DNA of 64,000 bases from an uncultured Dehalococcoidia bacterium. Lineage in GTDB: Bacteria > Chloroflexota > Dehalococcoidia > Lucifugimonadales > UBA3495. The stretch spans positions 62,001 through 126,000 of the forward strand of contig CATOSK010000004.1 of the NCBI GenBank assembly GCA_951812535.1, in the 5' to 3' direction. The notes beneath the pieces were generated by a model. The model saw nothing but the letters and a program-made list of their open reading frames with translations. It had not been told where the DNA came from and did no database searches. A program made the translations under genes and the position numbers. Of this stretch, positions 25,674 to 34,712 are shown piece by piece; the first letter of the stretch is position 1, and every line of letters begins with the position of its first letter.

Positions 25674-26468
25674 TCACATCATGGTATAACCGCCGCTGAC
25701 GCTGAGGGTCTGTCCGGTTATGAAGCTGGCAGCATCGGAGGCGAGGAAGACGACGGCGTTGGCGACCTCCGAAGCGGTCCCCATGCGCCTGAGGGGATAG
25801 TTTCGCTCCACGCGGTCGATGACGTCTTCGGTGAAGATATCCCTCATCTGGTTCCACATGCTCTCGGGACTTATACTCTCGTCCCGGGGAGGAACCACCA
25901 GACCCGGACAAACGACGTTGAACCGTATCCCGTAACGTCCGTTCTCCCGAGCCACCGATTTGTGCAGGGCGATTACACCAGCCTTGCAGGCGGAGTAGAC
26001 GGCTTCGCGGAACTCGCCCATCCTGCCCGCGTCGGAACTGATGCTGACCACAGAACCACTGCCGCTTTCAACCATGTGGGGCAGGACGGCCTGGATGCAG
26101 TTGATCGCCCCCCACAAGTTCACCTGGACTTCCTTCTCGTGCTCTTCCCTGGGTTTTTCGAGGAAGAGACGGTCTATGGTCCAGCCGACGTTGTTGACCA
26201 AAACGTCCACTCCGCCGAGGGCCGCTATTGCCTGGTTGACCATCGCCTCTGTTCGTTCGAGGCTGGTGACGTCGGTGGGAATAACGTGAACCCGCGCATC
26301 AGGATGCCTGGCTCGGACTTCGTCCGCGACGCGTTCTCCCTGTTCCGGGGCCAACTCTGCGATGACCAGGTTGGAGCCCTCCTCGGAAAAGGCGTGGACG
26401 ATAGCCCGCCCGATGTTGGACCCGCCGCCGGTCACGATTACGTCTTTCCCTTGAAGACCAAGCTCCAT
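25674..26468 (-). CDS. Short-chain dehydrogenase/reductase
   Basis: A 264-residue classical SDR. Seen: the Rossmann nucleotide motif VTGGGSNIGRAI (TGxxxGxG), NNVG (NNAG equivalent), the catalytic Ser in SVVSISSDAG and YxxxK as AVYSACKAG, so Tyr and Lys are in place. The C-terminus FITGQTLSVSGGYTMM is as in FabG-type proteins. The ATG has GGAG upstream. The substrate is not indicated by the neighbours. Confidence 0.88.
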   Translation of the reverse strand: MELGLQGKDVIVTGGGSNIGRAIVHAFSEEGSNLVIAELAPEQGERVADEVRARHPDARVHVIPTDVTSLERTEAMVNQAIAALGGVDVLVNNVGWTIDRLFLEKPREEHEKEVQVNLWGAINCIQAVLPHMVESGSGSVVSISSDAGRMGEFREAVYSACKAGVIALHKSVARENGRYGIRFNVVCPGLVVPPRDESISPESMWNQMRDIFTEDVIDRVERNYPLRRMGTASEVANAVVFLASDAASFITGQTLSVSGGYTMM

Positions 26469-26578
26469 GAATAGTTCTGCTCCTGTTGGCCGGAAATAAA
26501 CCCAGGGACTGGAAAGGTGCCCAGGATAGGAAGAGGTTTAGCAAGTCCTCAGGACGGGTTGATGCCAGTGGGGCCGGG

Positions 26579-27304
26579 TTACCCTGGCCGACAGGTATCC
26601 GGCACGCCCCTGAAGCGGAGGCGGCAAAGTCCTTTCACGTCCTCGGCGGCGGTCCCGACGATGCGGACAGTGCTGCCGGGGTCGTCTTCCCACTTGACCG
26701 GGACAGACTTGATGCGATAACGGTTCCTGGCAGCGATTATCAGCAGTTCGGTATCGAAGAACCAGTTGTTGTTTTCCACCAGCGGGACAATGGCATGCGC
26801 CGCTTGACGGGTGAGAGCCTTAAATCCGCACTGGGCATCAGGGAAGGGAGTGAAGAACATTCCCTTAATCAACAGATTGTAGCAGCGGGATATGAACTCC
26901 CGCTTGATGCCCCGGGTGACGCGGGACTCGCGGCTGAGCCGACTGCCAACCGCTACGTCAAAACCCGAGTCCAGTGCATCCAGCAACTCAGGGAAGTGAG
27001 TCAGATCAGTGGACAGGTCCACATCCATGTAACTGACAATGCTGGCGTCGCTGGCGAGCCAGGCAGTCCGCAGGGCGCGGCCGCGGCCTTTCTGGGGGAG
27101 GTACAAGTAGGAGACGGCGGGATGTTCTTCGCACAGGAGCTCCGCCACTTCCCTGGTGCCGTCCGAGGAAGCGTTGTCGGCGATGGTCACCCGCCAAGGG
27201 CGCTCCAGATTGGCGTAGAGGAAAGCGGTCAGACGGGAGATGCAGACCGGAAGATCCTGCTCTTCATTGTAGACGGGAATAGTTATGTCAACGGCCTGGG
27301 TCAT
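26579..27304 (-). CDS. Family 2 glycosyltransferase (dolichyl-phosphate-mannose-synthase-like)
   Basis: A 241-residue GT2 enzyme with the GT-A fold: DITIPVYNEEQDLPVCI at the start, VTIADNASSDGT, the metal-binding DxD as YMDVDLSTDL, and GSRLSRESRVTRG, the DPM1/polyprenyl-phosphate type. No C-terminal membrane domain is seen, so it is like the soluble DPM group. It probably transfers a sugar from a nucleotide donor to a lipid carrier. No Shine-Dalgarno is obvious before the ATG. Confidence 0.87.
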   Translation of the reverse strand: MTQAVDITIPVYNEEQDLPVCISRLTAFLYANLERPWRVTIADNASSDGTREVAELLCEEHPAVSYLYLPQKGRGRALRTAWLASDASIVSYMDVDLSTDLTHFPELLDALDSGFDVAVGSRLSRESRVTRGIKREFISRCYNLLIKGMFFTPFPDAQCGFKALTRQAAHAIVPLVENNNWFFDTELLIIAARNRYRIKSVPVKWEDDPGSTVRIVGTAAEDVKGLCRLRFRGVPDTCRPG

Positions 27305-27389
27305 GCAGCTCGAAATACGGGAGGCGCCGGCCAGGGGCCGAGCGCGACGGGTTGTCAGAGTTTAACTGCGGAGAGTTGTTCTCCTGGCG

Positions 27390-28928
27390 TCAGTGCCGGA
27401 AGTGCCTGACTCCGGTGAACACCATTGCGAGGTTGTGCTGGTCGGCGGCGGCGATGACCTCGTCGTCCCGGATGGACCCGCCGGGCTGGACGATGGCAGT
27501 GACGCCGGCTTCGGCGGCAAGCTCGATGTTGTCGGGGAAGGGGAAAAAGGCGTCGGAGGCCAGCACACTCCCCCTAGACCGGTCCCCGGCGGCCCGCTGG
27601 GCGAGATGGACGCTCACGACCCGGTTGGGCTGGCCCGCGCCCATTCCGACCAGGGTCTTGCCCTTCGCCAGAACGATGGCGTTGGACTTGACGTGCTTGG
27701 CGGCGGTCCAAGCAAAGGCCAGGTCTTCCAGTTCAGCCGGGGTCGGAGACCGTTGCGTGACGGTCTTCCACTCCGATGGGTCTTCGTCGAGGGTGTCGTG
27801 GGCCTGAACGAGCATCCCGCCGGTGAGGGGGCGAACGTCATAAGGGCGCGGTGAACTGGCAGCGTCGGCCTGCCCCACGGAAAGGACCCGGAGGTTGCGC
27901 TTTCGCTGCAAGATCTCCAGTGCTTCAGGTTCATAGTCAGGCGCTACGACAACCTCGTAAAATACGGGCCCCATCGCTTCGGCCGCTGCCGGGGTGACCA
28001 TGCGATTGAACCCGACGATCCCTCCGAAGGCGGAAACCGTGTCTCCTTCGTAGGCTTTGAGATATGCCTCTTTCAGGTCCCGGTCGGTGGCCAGCCCGCA
28101 GGGATTGGCGTGCTTGATGACGACGGCGGAAGGGCCAGTGAAGTCGCTGACGGTGCGCCAGGCGGCGTCGGCGTCCATCAGATTGTTGAAGGACAGTTCC
28201 CTTCCGTGAAGTTGGGTGGCGGTGGCGATGCCGCCGGACGCCATCCCTGCGACGGTGTAAAGAGCGCCGGGCTGATGGGGGTTTTCTCCGTAGCGCAAGC
28301 CGGAGAGCCTGGTGAGTCCGACCGGATAGTTTTCCGGCAGGTCGCCGGGTTGGGAGGTCCCGGAGAGGTAGGCGGAAACGGCGGCGTCGTAGACCGCGAC
28401 ATGCTGGAAGGCCTTGGCAGCCAAGCCGCGGCGGTCTTCGAGGGTAAGGTCTCCCGATCCGAGTTTTTCGGCGACCCAGCCGTAGTCAGCGGGATCCACC
28501 AACACCGCCACGGAGGCGAAATTCTTGGCGGCGGCCCGCAGCATGGTGGGGCCGCCAATGTCGATGTTTTCCAGGGCTTCGTCCAGGGTGACACCGGCCC
28601 GGCTGATGGTATCGACGAAGGGGTACAGATTGCAGGCCACCAAGTCCACAGATGCGATGCCGTGTTCCTGGATCTGGGCCTGATGGTCCGGGAGGTCGCG
28701 GCGGGCCAGGATGCCCCCGTAGATGACCGGGTGCAGGGTCTTGACGCGCCCGTCGAGGATTTCGGGGGAGCCGGTGACCTCGGATACCTGTCGGACGGGC
28801 AACCCGCCATCGTTGGCAAGGGTATTGAAGGTGCCGCCAGTGCTTACGAGCTCATATTCAGCCTGATTCAGCTTGCGGCCCAATTCGACCACTCCGGTCT
28901 TGTCGTATACGCTGATTAACGCTAGCAA
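27390..28928 (-). CDS. purH: Bifunctional AICAR formyltransferase/IMP cyclohydrolase
   Basis: Catalyses the last two steps of IMP synthesis. N-terminal MGS-like cyclohydrolase domain (ALISVYDKTGVVELGRKL, STGGTFNTLANDGG, VTGSPEILDGRVKTLHP, GGILARR) and C-terminal formyltransferase domain (RYGENPHQPGALY, LSFNNLMDADAAW, VVIKHANPCGLA, ending VFTGVRHFRH). At 512 residues it is of normal length. TTG start; no clear Shine-Dalgarno. Last gene of the purF-purM-purH cluster on the - strand. Confidence 0.96.
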   Translation of the reverse strand: MLALISVYDKTGVVELGRKLNQAEYELVSTGGTFNTLANDGGLPVRQVSEVTGSPEILDGRVKTLHPVIYGGILARRDLPDHQAQIQEHGIASVDLVACNLYPFVDTISRAGVTLDEALENIDIGGPTMLRAAAKNFASVAVLVDPADYGWVAEKLGSGDLTLEDRRGLAAKAFQHVAVYDAAVSAYLSGTSQPGDLPENYPVGLTRLSGLRYGENPHQPGALYTVAGMASGGIATATQLHGRELSFNNLMDADAAWRTVSDFTGPSAVVIKHANPCGLATDRDLKEAYLKAYEGDTVSAFGGIVGFNRMVTPAAAEAMGPVFYEVVVAPDYEPEALEILQRKRNLRVLSVGQADAASSPRPYDVRPLTGGMLVQAHDTLDEDPSEWKTVTQRSPTPAELEDLAFAWTAAKHVKSNAIVLAKGKTLVGMGAGQPNRVVSVHLAQRAAGDRSRGSVLASDAFFPFPDNIELAAEAGVTAIVQPGGSIRDDEVIAAADQHNLAMVFTGVRHFRH

Positions 28929-28984
28929 GGTGAATGTCCCAATCGGTTAGTTTGGAGAGTCCCCCAGGGGAAAAGAGCCCTGGG

Positions 28985-30001
28985 CTAGACGAGATTGACC
29001 TGGGGGCTTCCGGTTCGGGGAACTATGGAACCGACGACCTGGGTGTCTGGGACCGTGTCCAGGATGGTGGCGACCGTCTCCTGATCACACACGGCGACCA
29101 TTCCAAGGCCCATGTTGAAAACCCGGAACATTTCCGAGTCGGAAACCTGGCCCCGGGCCTGGATGGCCGTGAAAATGGGCGGAACAGTCCATGAACCGGG
29201 GTCGAACTCCGCAGCCAAGTTGTCGGGCAGGATGGAAGGGACCTTCCCCGGAAGCCCGCCGCCGGTAACGTGGGCCAGTCCCTTGAACAAGGAGAGCACG
29301 GGTTCCAATAAAGGGTGGTAGCAACGATGACGGATGAGGAGTTCCTCGCCGAGCTGCCGCGGCAAGCCGGGAATATCATCGAACAGCACGGACGGGTTGT
29401 CGTCGATGTTGAAAACGCGCCGCACCAGTGAGAAACCGTTGGTGTGGACTCCGCTGGAAGGGAACCCCAGGATACAGTCTCCCTCTTTGATGGAGTCCGG
29501 CCGAATCAGGGACTGATTTTCGGCGACGCCGACGACGAATCCTGCGAGGTCGAAGTCGCCGGCGGAATATAGCCCAGGCATCTGGGCGGTCTCGCCGCCG
29601 ATCAAGGCGCACCCCACTTCCTTGCACCCCCATACGATGCCCCGCATGAGGGTTTCCATGCGCTGTTCATCGAGGTCGCTGAAGGAAACGTAGTCGAGGA
29701 AGAAGAGGGGCTTGGCTCCCTTGGTAAGAATGTCATTGACGTTGAGGGACACAAGGTCCTGGCCCACTGACTCGAAATGCCCCAGCAGGGCGGCAATCTT
29801 GAGCTTGGTGCCAACACCGTCGGCACTGGCAACGAGCACCGGTTCCCGGTACCCGGAAAGACGGAACAATCCCGCGAAACCGCCAGCCGAGTCAATGACC
29901 TCGGGCCCGTGGGTCATGGCGGAAAAGGCCTTGACCCGCTCCTTGAACCCCTCCATTTCATCGAGGTGAACGCCGGAGGCCAGGTAGGTGTTGCCGGACA
30001 A
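28985..30001 (-). CDS. purM: Phosphoribosylformylglycinamidine cyclo-ligase (AIR synthase)
   Basis: Closes the imidazole ring, FGAM to AIR. Seen: TYLASGVHLDEMEGFKERVK at the N-terminus (family: Y..AGVD), VLVASADGVGTKLKIA, LIGGETAQMPGLY, and GFPSSGVHTNGFSL. Start chosen at TTG 30001 because CAGGAG lies seven bases upstream and the protein then begins MSGNTYLASG, the family N-terminus; a longer frame from 30073 is not needed. 338 residues. 90 bp after purF and 56 bp before purH. Confidence 0.94.
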   Translation of the reverse strand: MSGNTYLASGVHLDEMEGFKERVKAFSAMTHGPEVIDSAGGFAGLFRLSGYREPVLVASADGVGTKLKIAALLGHFESVGQDLVSLNVNDILTKGAKPLFFLDYVSFSDLDEQRMETLMRGIVWGCKEVGCALIGGETAQMPGLYSAGDFDLAGFVVGVAENQSLIRPDSIKEGDCILGFPSSGVHTNGFSLVRRVFNIDDNPSVLFDDIPGLPRQLGEELLIRHRCYHPLLEPVLSLFKGLAHVTGGGLPGKVPSILPDNLAAEFDPGSWTVPPIFTAIQARGQVSDSEMFRVFNMGLGMVAVCDQETVATILDTVPDTQVVGSIVPRTGSPQVNLV

Positions 30002-30091
30002 GGAAAGCTCCTGAAGGCGCGGGATGCGGTGGTCGAGCGTTACAAGATTATCCGAAGAGGGCCAGCATGACAACCGGAATGGGCCGGTAGG

Positions 30092-31531
30092 TCATGCCCT
30101 TTCCAAAGAGAACTTACCGAGTTCAAGCTGGACAGGCACCGGGTATTTGCCGGTGAAGCATGCGGAACAGAACCCGCCGTGTTTGCCGCCAACGACCTGC
30201 AACAGTCCCGTGATGCTGAGGTAGCCGAGGGAATCGGCACCGGTCATTTCGCGGATCTGGGGTATAGTCTTGTTGGCAGCGATCAGTTCGGCCCGGGTGG
30301 CCATGTCCACCCCCATGTAACATGGGTGCTTGATTGGGGGAGCGCAGACCCGCATGTGGATTTCGGCGGCCCCGGCCCTGCGGAGCAGTCCAACGATGTG
30401 CGGCGTCGTAGTGCCGCGGACGATGCTGTCGTCTACGACAACCAATTTCTTTCCGCGAATTACCTGGGACAGGGGGTTGAATTTTTGGCGCACTCCCAAG
30501 TCCCGCAGGTGCTGTTCGGGTTCGATGAAGGTCCGGCCGACGTAGCGGTTCTTGATCAATCCGTCGCTGTAAGGGATACCAGACTGGTGGGCGTAGCCGA
30601 CGGCGGCGGGGGTGGAGGAGTCCGGGACTCCGATGACCAGATCGGCTTGCACCGGGTGTTCCCGGGCCAGCTGGGCGCCCATGTCCTGCCTGATGGAGTA
30701 AACCAGGCTGTCGTCCATCACGCTGTCCGGGCGGGCAAAGTAGATCAACTCGAAGACGCACAGAGCGCGATCGCCAGTTGCCCGCTCCCAACGCCGGGAG
30801 CGCATCCCGTTCCGGTCTATAACGACAGCCTCTCCAGGTTCCATCTCGCGGATCTGGTCTGCTCCCAAGTGCTCAGTGGCGCAGGTCTCGGAGGCAACCA
30901 CCCAGCCTCCGTGGAGACTTCCGATGCAGAGGGGGCGAATGCCCAAGGGATCACGCACGGCGATTATCGTATCGACGGTGAGGGCGGTGAATGAAAAGGC
31001 CCCTTTAAGGACACCCATACAGTAGAATGCCCGGTCTTCCCAAGTTTGCCCGGGTGCATTTGCGAGGAGGTGGGCTATCAGCTCGGAATCCGTGGTCGTG
31101 GAAAAGGAGCAGTCCCAGCGCTCCTCGATATGCCGCTTAACTTCGGCGGTGTTGATAATGTTGCCGTTGTGGGCCAGAGCAAGCCGTCCGTGTTGGCCGT
31201 CGACAACGATGGGCTGGGCGTTGGCAAGGCGGCTGCTGCCAGTGGTGGAGTAGCGCGTGTGCCCGATGGCCAACTCGCCGACGAGAGGAGCGACGTCCTC
31301 CCTGCGGAACGCCTGAGTGACCAAGCCCATGTCGGTGTGGGACCGAATCCGGCGGTGGTCGGAAGCTGCAATGCCGGCGCTTTCCTGTCCTCGGTGCTGG
31401 AGGGCGAAAAGGCCGAAAAAAGTGAACTGGCTGGCTTCGTCCCCAGGTGTGTATACACCCACCACACCACATTCTTCCCTAGGGTGGTCGAAGGGGATCC
31501 CGGGTTTGGACAATCCACGCCCGCAATTCAC
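30092..31531 (-). CDS. purF: Amidophosphoribosyltransferase
   Basis: First committed step of purine synthesis, PRPP plus glutamine to phosphoribosylamine. An N-terminal glutamine amidotransferase class II domain begins at EECGVVGVYTPG; the Cys of that motif is the nucleophile after removal of a short propeptide of about 20 residues. Then GHTRYSTTGSS, and the PRPP-binding loop KKLVVVDDSIVRGTT. 479 residues. The ATG at 31531 coincides with the expected transcription start of the promoter at 31538-31566, so the mRNA may be leaderless. Confidence 0.95.
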   Translation of the reverse strand: MNCGRGLSKPGIPFDHPREECGVVGVYTPGDEASQFTFFGLFALQHRGQESAGIAASDHRRIRSHTDMGLVTQAFRREDVAPLVGELAIGHTRYSTTGSSRLANAQPIVVDGQHGRLALAHNGNIINTAEVKRHIEERWDCSFSTTTDSELIAHLLANAPGQTWEDRAFYCMGVLKGAFSFTALTVDTIIAVRDPLGIRPLCIGSLHGGWVVASETCATEHLGADQIREMEPGEAVVIDRNGMRSRRWERATGDRALCVFELIYFARPDSVMDDSLVYSIRQDMGAQLAREHPVQADLVIGVPDSSTPAAVGYAHQSGIPYSDGLIKNRYVGRTFIEPEQHLRDLGVRQKFNPLSQVIRGKKLVVVDDSIVRGTTTPHIVGLLRRAGAAEIHMRVCAPPIKHPCYMGVDMATRAELIAANKTIPQIREMTGADSLGYLSITGLLQVVGGKHGGFCSACFTGKYPVPVQLELGKFSLERA

Positions 31532-31537
31532 GGGCCT

Positions 31538-31566
31538 ATTCTAAGGCCAACCCTTTGAGTGGTCAA
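31538..31566 (-). promoter_or_regulatory. Promoter of purF-purM-purH
   Basis: On the - strand TTGACC (31566-31561), 17-bp spacer, TAGAAT (31543-31538). Only six bases separate the -10 box from the A of the purF ATG, which is the usual geometry of a leaderless transcript. Confidence 0.65.
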
Positions 31567-31638
31567 CGGCGACCCGACCATGCGGTGGGCGTAATAGGTT
31601 GGGATTTACCCGGTTCCGTACCCCGAAGGGCAAGAAGG

Positions 31639-32343
31639 TTATCCGCTGGGCGTGCGCTTGAGGATGATGCTGACTTTGCGTTCATCCCCGAATCCCACGC
31701 TCTCGGTGCTCACCGCATCGTGGTCAGCCAAGCTGAGATGGACTACCCGGCGGTCGGCGGCGGACATGGGCTCGAGGGTGATGCTGTGGCCAGTCTGGGC
31801 TACCCGGGCGGCGACCTTGCCGGCCATGTCCCGGAGAGAGGCTTCCCGGCGCTGGCGGTAGTGTTCAACGTCCAAGGCCACCCGGACGTCATCGCCGAGC
31901 TGCTTGCGGGTGATCATGTTGACCAAGAACTGGAGGGACTGGAGGGTCTGACCACGCCGCCCGATAAGGAGACCCGAATCTTCGCCGGACAAGTCAATGA
32001 TGGGCCCTCCGACATCCGGGTCGTGGACTGACCGGAGGGTGCTGACGACGCTGACGCCGGCGTGGTCCAGGATGCGGTTGACGGTTGCGATGGCGACGTT
32101 AGCGGCAGTGTCCGAAGCACCAGTCTCCGAAGCGGCAGTGTCTGAAGCACCAGTGACCGGAGCACCAGTGACCGAAATCCGGGCGACCCGAACCCGGGCC
32201 ATTTCGGCGCCCAGGCCGAGGAAACCGGACTTTCCCCTACTTAGTACTTCTACCTCGACCTCGCTGCGGTCGGCGCCGAGTTCTTTCAGAGCCAGTTCTT
32301 CGGCTTCTTCTACGGTTCGTGCGGTTCGTACGACTGATTCCAT
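31639..32343 (-). CDS. jag: Jag/KhpB RNA-binding protein (SpoIIIJ-associated)
   Basis: A 234-residue RNA-binding protein that in other bacteria acts with KhpA in cell-division and cell-shape control. Order: Jag-N domain (ARTVEEAEELALKELGADRSEVEVEVLSRGKSGFLG), a short Ala/Ser/Thr linker built from 15-bp DNA repeats, a KH domain with LLIGRRGQTLQSLQFLVN, and an R3H domain (RREASLRDMAGKVAARV). ATG 32343 has GAGG upstream. The first 107 bp overlap the end of yidC in another frame, unusually long. Confidence 0.92.
   Translation of the reverse strand: MESVVRTARTVEEAEELALKELGADRSEVEVEVLSRGKSGFLGLGAEMARVRVARISVTGAPVTGASDTAASETGASDTAANVAIATVNRILDHAGVSVVSTLRSVHDPDVGGPIIDLSGEDSGLLIGRRGQTLQSLQFLVNMITRKQLGDDVRVALDVEHYRQRREASLRDMAGKVAARVAQTGHSITLEPMSAADRRVVHLSLADHDAVSTESVGFGDERKVSIILKRTPSG
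32101..32175. repeat. Five 15-bp tandem repeats inside jag
   Basis: Units of the type AGCACCAGTGACCGA, five in a row with a few substitutions, encoding the repeated GAPVTGASDTAASETGAS-like linker between Jag-N and KH. Copy number could vary between strains. Confidence 0.8.
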
Positions 32344-33163
32344 TATCAATTACCTCGTCGGAAGTCGTATCGGCGCTACCGCCACTCCTAGGCGCGGGGG
32401 CCGGAGCGGGTGTAGCCCTGGGAAACAACGGGAACAGGGGTCCCCAACCGGTAATGAAATACTGGATGGAGATTCCGATGATGTTGGAGACTATCCAGTA
32501 AAGGGGCAATCCGCTGGGCCAGCCCAGGGAGAACACGCCCAGGAACAGGGGAATCATCCACTGCATCATGTTCTGACTAGACTGCTGCCGCGGGTCCAGT
32601 GAGGGGGTCATGGTCATCTTCTGCTGGACCCAAGTGGAGGCGGCCACCAGCACGGGAAGAACGAATTTCGTTGGGTCCGGTTCGGCCAGGTTCATCCCGA
32701 AGAACAGGTTGTTCAGCGGGGCCGCTTCGTAAATGGAAACGAAGGTTATCCACGGGTACAGCTTGTCAGCCAAACTGACCAGATCGTCGGGATTGACGAA
32801 CAGGGTCTGAATCAAAACGCGGAACAGCCCGATGAGGATGGGCATCTGGATGACCAGAGGGCCAAGGCAGCCAATGGGGTTGACGCCCGCCTCCCGGTAC
32901 ATCTTCATGGTTTCCTGGGAAACCCTAGACCGGTCGCCGCCGTAACGCTCCTGCACTTCCTTCATACGCGGCTGCAGTTCGCTCATGGCCCGCATCTGGC
33001 GAATCTGCTTGAGAGTCAGAGGCATGGTCACCAACCGCACCAGGACGGTGAACATGATGATGGCGATGCCCATGTTGTGGAAAAAGATCACGTACAACAC
33101 CAACAGGGTGTTGAGCATGGGCCGAATGATGATCTCCGTCCAGAGGGTAAAGACTATTTCCAA
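32237..33163 (-). CDS. yidC: Membrane protein insertase YidC/Oxa1
   Basis: A 308-residue insertase of the short Gram-positive/chloroplast-like type without the large periplasmic domain. Helices with the conserved LKQIRQMRAMSELQPRMKEVQERYGGD (cytoplasmic hairpin), GCLGPLVIQMPILIGLFRVL, and WPSGLPLYWIVSNIIGISIQYFI. The C-terminal 40 residues are very basic (NRRRSRRTGSERTRRRPQRGRGR) and may touch the ribosome; this tail is encoded over the start of jag. The TTG start is preceded by GGAG six bases upstream. Confidence 0.93.
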   Translation of the reverse strand: MEIVFTLWTEIIIRPMLNTLLVLYVIFFHNMGIAIIMFTVLVRLVTMPLTLKQIRQMRAMSELQPRMKEVQERYGGDRSRVSQETMKMYREAGVNPIGCLGPLVIQMPILIGLFRVLIQTLFVNPDDLVSLADKLYPWITFVSIYEAAPLNNLFFGMNLAEPDPTKFVLPVLVAASTWVQQKMTMTPSLDPRQQSSQNMMQWMIPLFLGVFSLGWPSGLPLYWIVSNIIGISIQYFITGWGPLFPLFPRATPAPAPAPRSGGSADTTSDEVIDNGISRTNRTNRRRSRRTGSERTRRRPQRGRGRSTK

Positions 33164-33194
33164 GGAATCTCCATCTTCCGGAGGGAGCGGTGGG

Positions 33195-34481
33195 TCAACT
33201 GCAAGGACTGTCCTCCTCGGTGTCGTAACACCAGACCAATACCTGGGCTGCCTTGACCTGGATCCGCCGAACCGTGCCGTCCTGGGCGCCGACATAAATG
33301 GACTCGCGCTGGTCGTCCCCGCCGGCTTGGATTCCGGCCTGGCTAAGAGAGCCTTCGTCAACCGGCAGGGCAAAGATGGGCGCTTTAATCTCCGCCGGAT
33401 CAACCGAAAGGGTGGAGATTTCCCTAGCAGTCCCAAGTTCGCCGGGGTTGGTGTTGAGGAGGCTTATCTTTCCCTTGCGCGAAGCCACCACCAAGCCGCT
33501 GGGGAGCAGGGCAGGAGTGGACACGATGGGCGCGCCCGTATCATGCTCCCACATAAGGTTGCCGGCCCGGTCGAGACCGTAGACGTTCCCGTCCATAGAC
33601 GCGGCGAATATCGAACTATGGCTGGCGACAGCCCCGGCCCAGTACCAGTTGCTCGACCCGTCGAAAGTCCATTGAACAATGCCATCGTCCGCATCCAAGG
33701 CGTACAATTTCCGGTCGAAAGAGCCAATCAACACCATTCCGCGGGATACCAGGGGTTGGGCCAGCACGGTTCCGCCGGTGGTGAAGCGCCATCGCTCCGC
33801 GCCAGTTTCAGCGTCGATGGAGTAGACGTTGTGATCGTGGGAGCCGAAGAAGACCCTCCCGCCGGCGATGACCGGAGTTGACCAGATCTTGTCTTCAGCG
33901 GTGAAGCGCCACCGCTCCTCCCCGGTGCGGGAATTCAGGCCGTACAGGTTGCCATCCTCTGAACCAACGACCACCAACCCTCGGTCTTCATCCAAGGCGG
34001 GGCCGCCGACCAAGGGAATCGGCTCCGGGACATCGCCGAGGGATTTGACCCATCCCCCTTCGCTGAGGGAGCCGGAGTCTTTGTCCAAGGCATATAGGGA
34101 GCCGTCGATGCCACTTATGTAAACCAACTCCCGCCCAACCGCGGGGGGGTTGTAGACGCCGATGACCTGTTCCTCTCCCCCGGTGGAAGTCCATTGTACG
34201 CGGACGTCGCCGAATCCCCCGTCGGCCAGGGCCTTGATCTGGCCCTGTTGGGTCGCTACGTAGACCATCCCCTGGCTAGCGACGGCGGGAGACCAACCCC
34301 TAGTGGAGGAGCCCAAGTTGGGCGTGCATCCGGTTAGCACCACGGCCCCAATGAAGGCGAGCCACAGCCAAGCCAACCTTCCCGCCAGGACAGGAAGTCT
34401 TCTGGTCGAAGGTGCTGAGGTTCCGGCTTGGTATTTGTTGGCGGGTGTAACGCTGGTAGAGTTCAGGACAAAAAGGGACAA
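33195..34481 (-). CDS. Lipoprotein with PQQ-like beta-propeller repeats (BamB-like)
   Basis: A 428-residue exported lipoprotein. A signal peptide ends in the lipobox VVLTGC (about residue 52). The rest is an eight-bladed-type PQQ propeller with repeats such as VYVATQQGQIKAL, LVYISGIDGSLYALDKDSG, VVVGSEDGNLYGLNSRTGEERWRF and VFFGSHDHNVYSIDAETGAERWRF. The fold is that of BamB-like scaffolds, and the gene is placed between yidD and yidC, where no such gene is usual. A role in envelope protein insertion is inference from context. TTG start; a later start close to the hydrophobic segment is possible. Confidence 0.85.
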   Translation of the reverse strand: MSLFVLNSTSVTPANKYQAGTSAPSTRRLPVLAGRLAWLWLAFIGAVVLTGCTPNLGSSTRGWSPAVASQGMVYVATQQGQIKALADGGFGDVRVQWTSTGGEEQVIGVYNPPAVGRELVYISGIDGSLYALDKDSGSLSEGGWVKSLGDVPEPIPLVGGPALDEDRGLVVVGSEDGNLYGLNSRTGEERWRFTAEDKIWSTPVIAGGRVFFGSHDHNVYSIDAETGAERWRFTTGGTVLAQPLVSRGMVLIGSFDRKLYALDADDGIVQWTFDGSSNWYWAGAVASHSSIFAASMDGNVYGLDRAGNLMWEHDTGAPIVSTPALLPSGLVVASRKGKISLLNTNPGELGTAREISTLSVDPAEIKAPIFALPVDEGSLSQAGIQAGGDDQRESIYVGAQDGTVRRIQVKAAQVLVWCYDTEEDSPCS

Positions 34482-34502
34482 AACTGCCGTCTTATGTTTT
34501 GT

Positions 34503-34712
34503 TTAAGGTACAGGGTCGTATCCCTGGCTTCCCCAAGGGGTGCACCGGGCCAGGCGTTTTGCGGTGAGCCAACCGCCCTTGGCGAACCCGTGCTGCCGCA
34601 GAGCCTGCCGGCTGTAGTCAGAACAAGTGGGTGTATAACGGCAAGACGATGGCAGGTAGGGCGATATGGCCTTCTGATAAAACCCGATGGTCAGGATTGC
34701 GAACCGGGTCAT
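34503..34712 (-). CDS. yidD: Membrane protein insertion efficiency factor YidD
   Basis: A 69-residue YidD, a small membrane-associated helper of YidC-dependent insertion. The diagnostic run [20 protein letters not shown] with its three Cys and the end [24 protein letters not shown] are complete. The ATG overlaps the rnpA stop (ATGA), as in most bacteria. Confidence 0.95.
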   Translation of the reverse strand: MTRFAILTIGFYQKAISPYLPSSCRYTPTCSDYSRQALRQHGFAKGGWLTAKRLARCTPWGSQGYDPVP

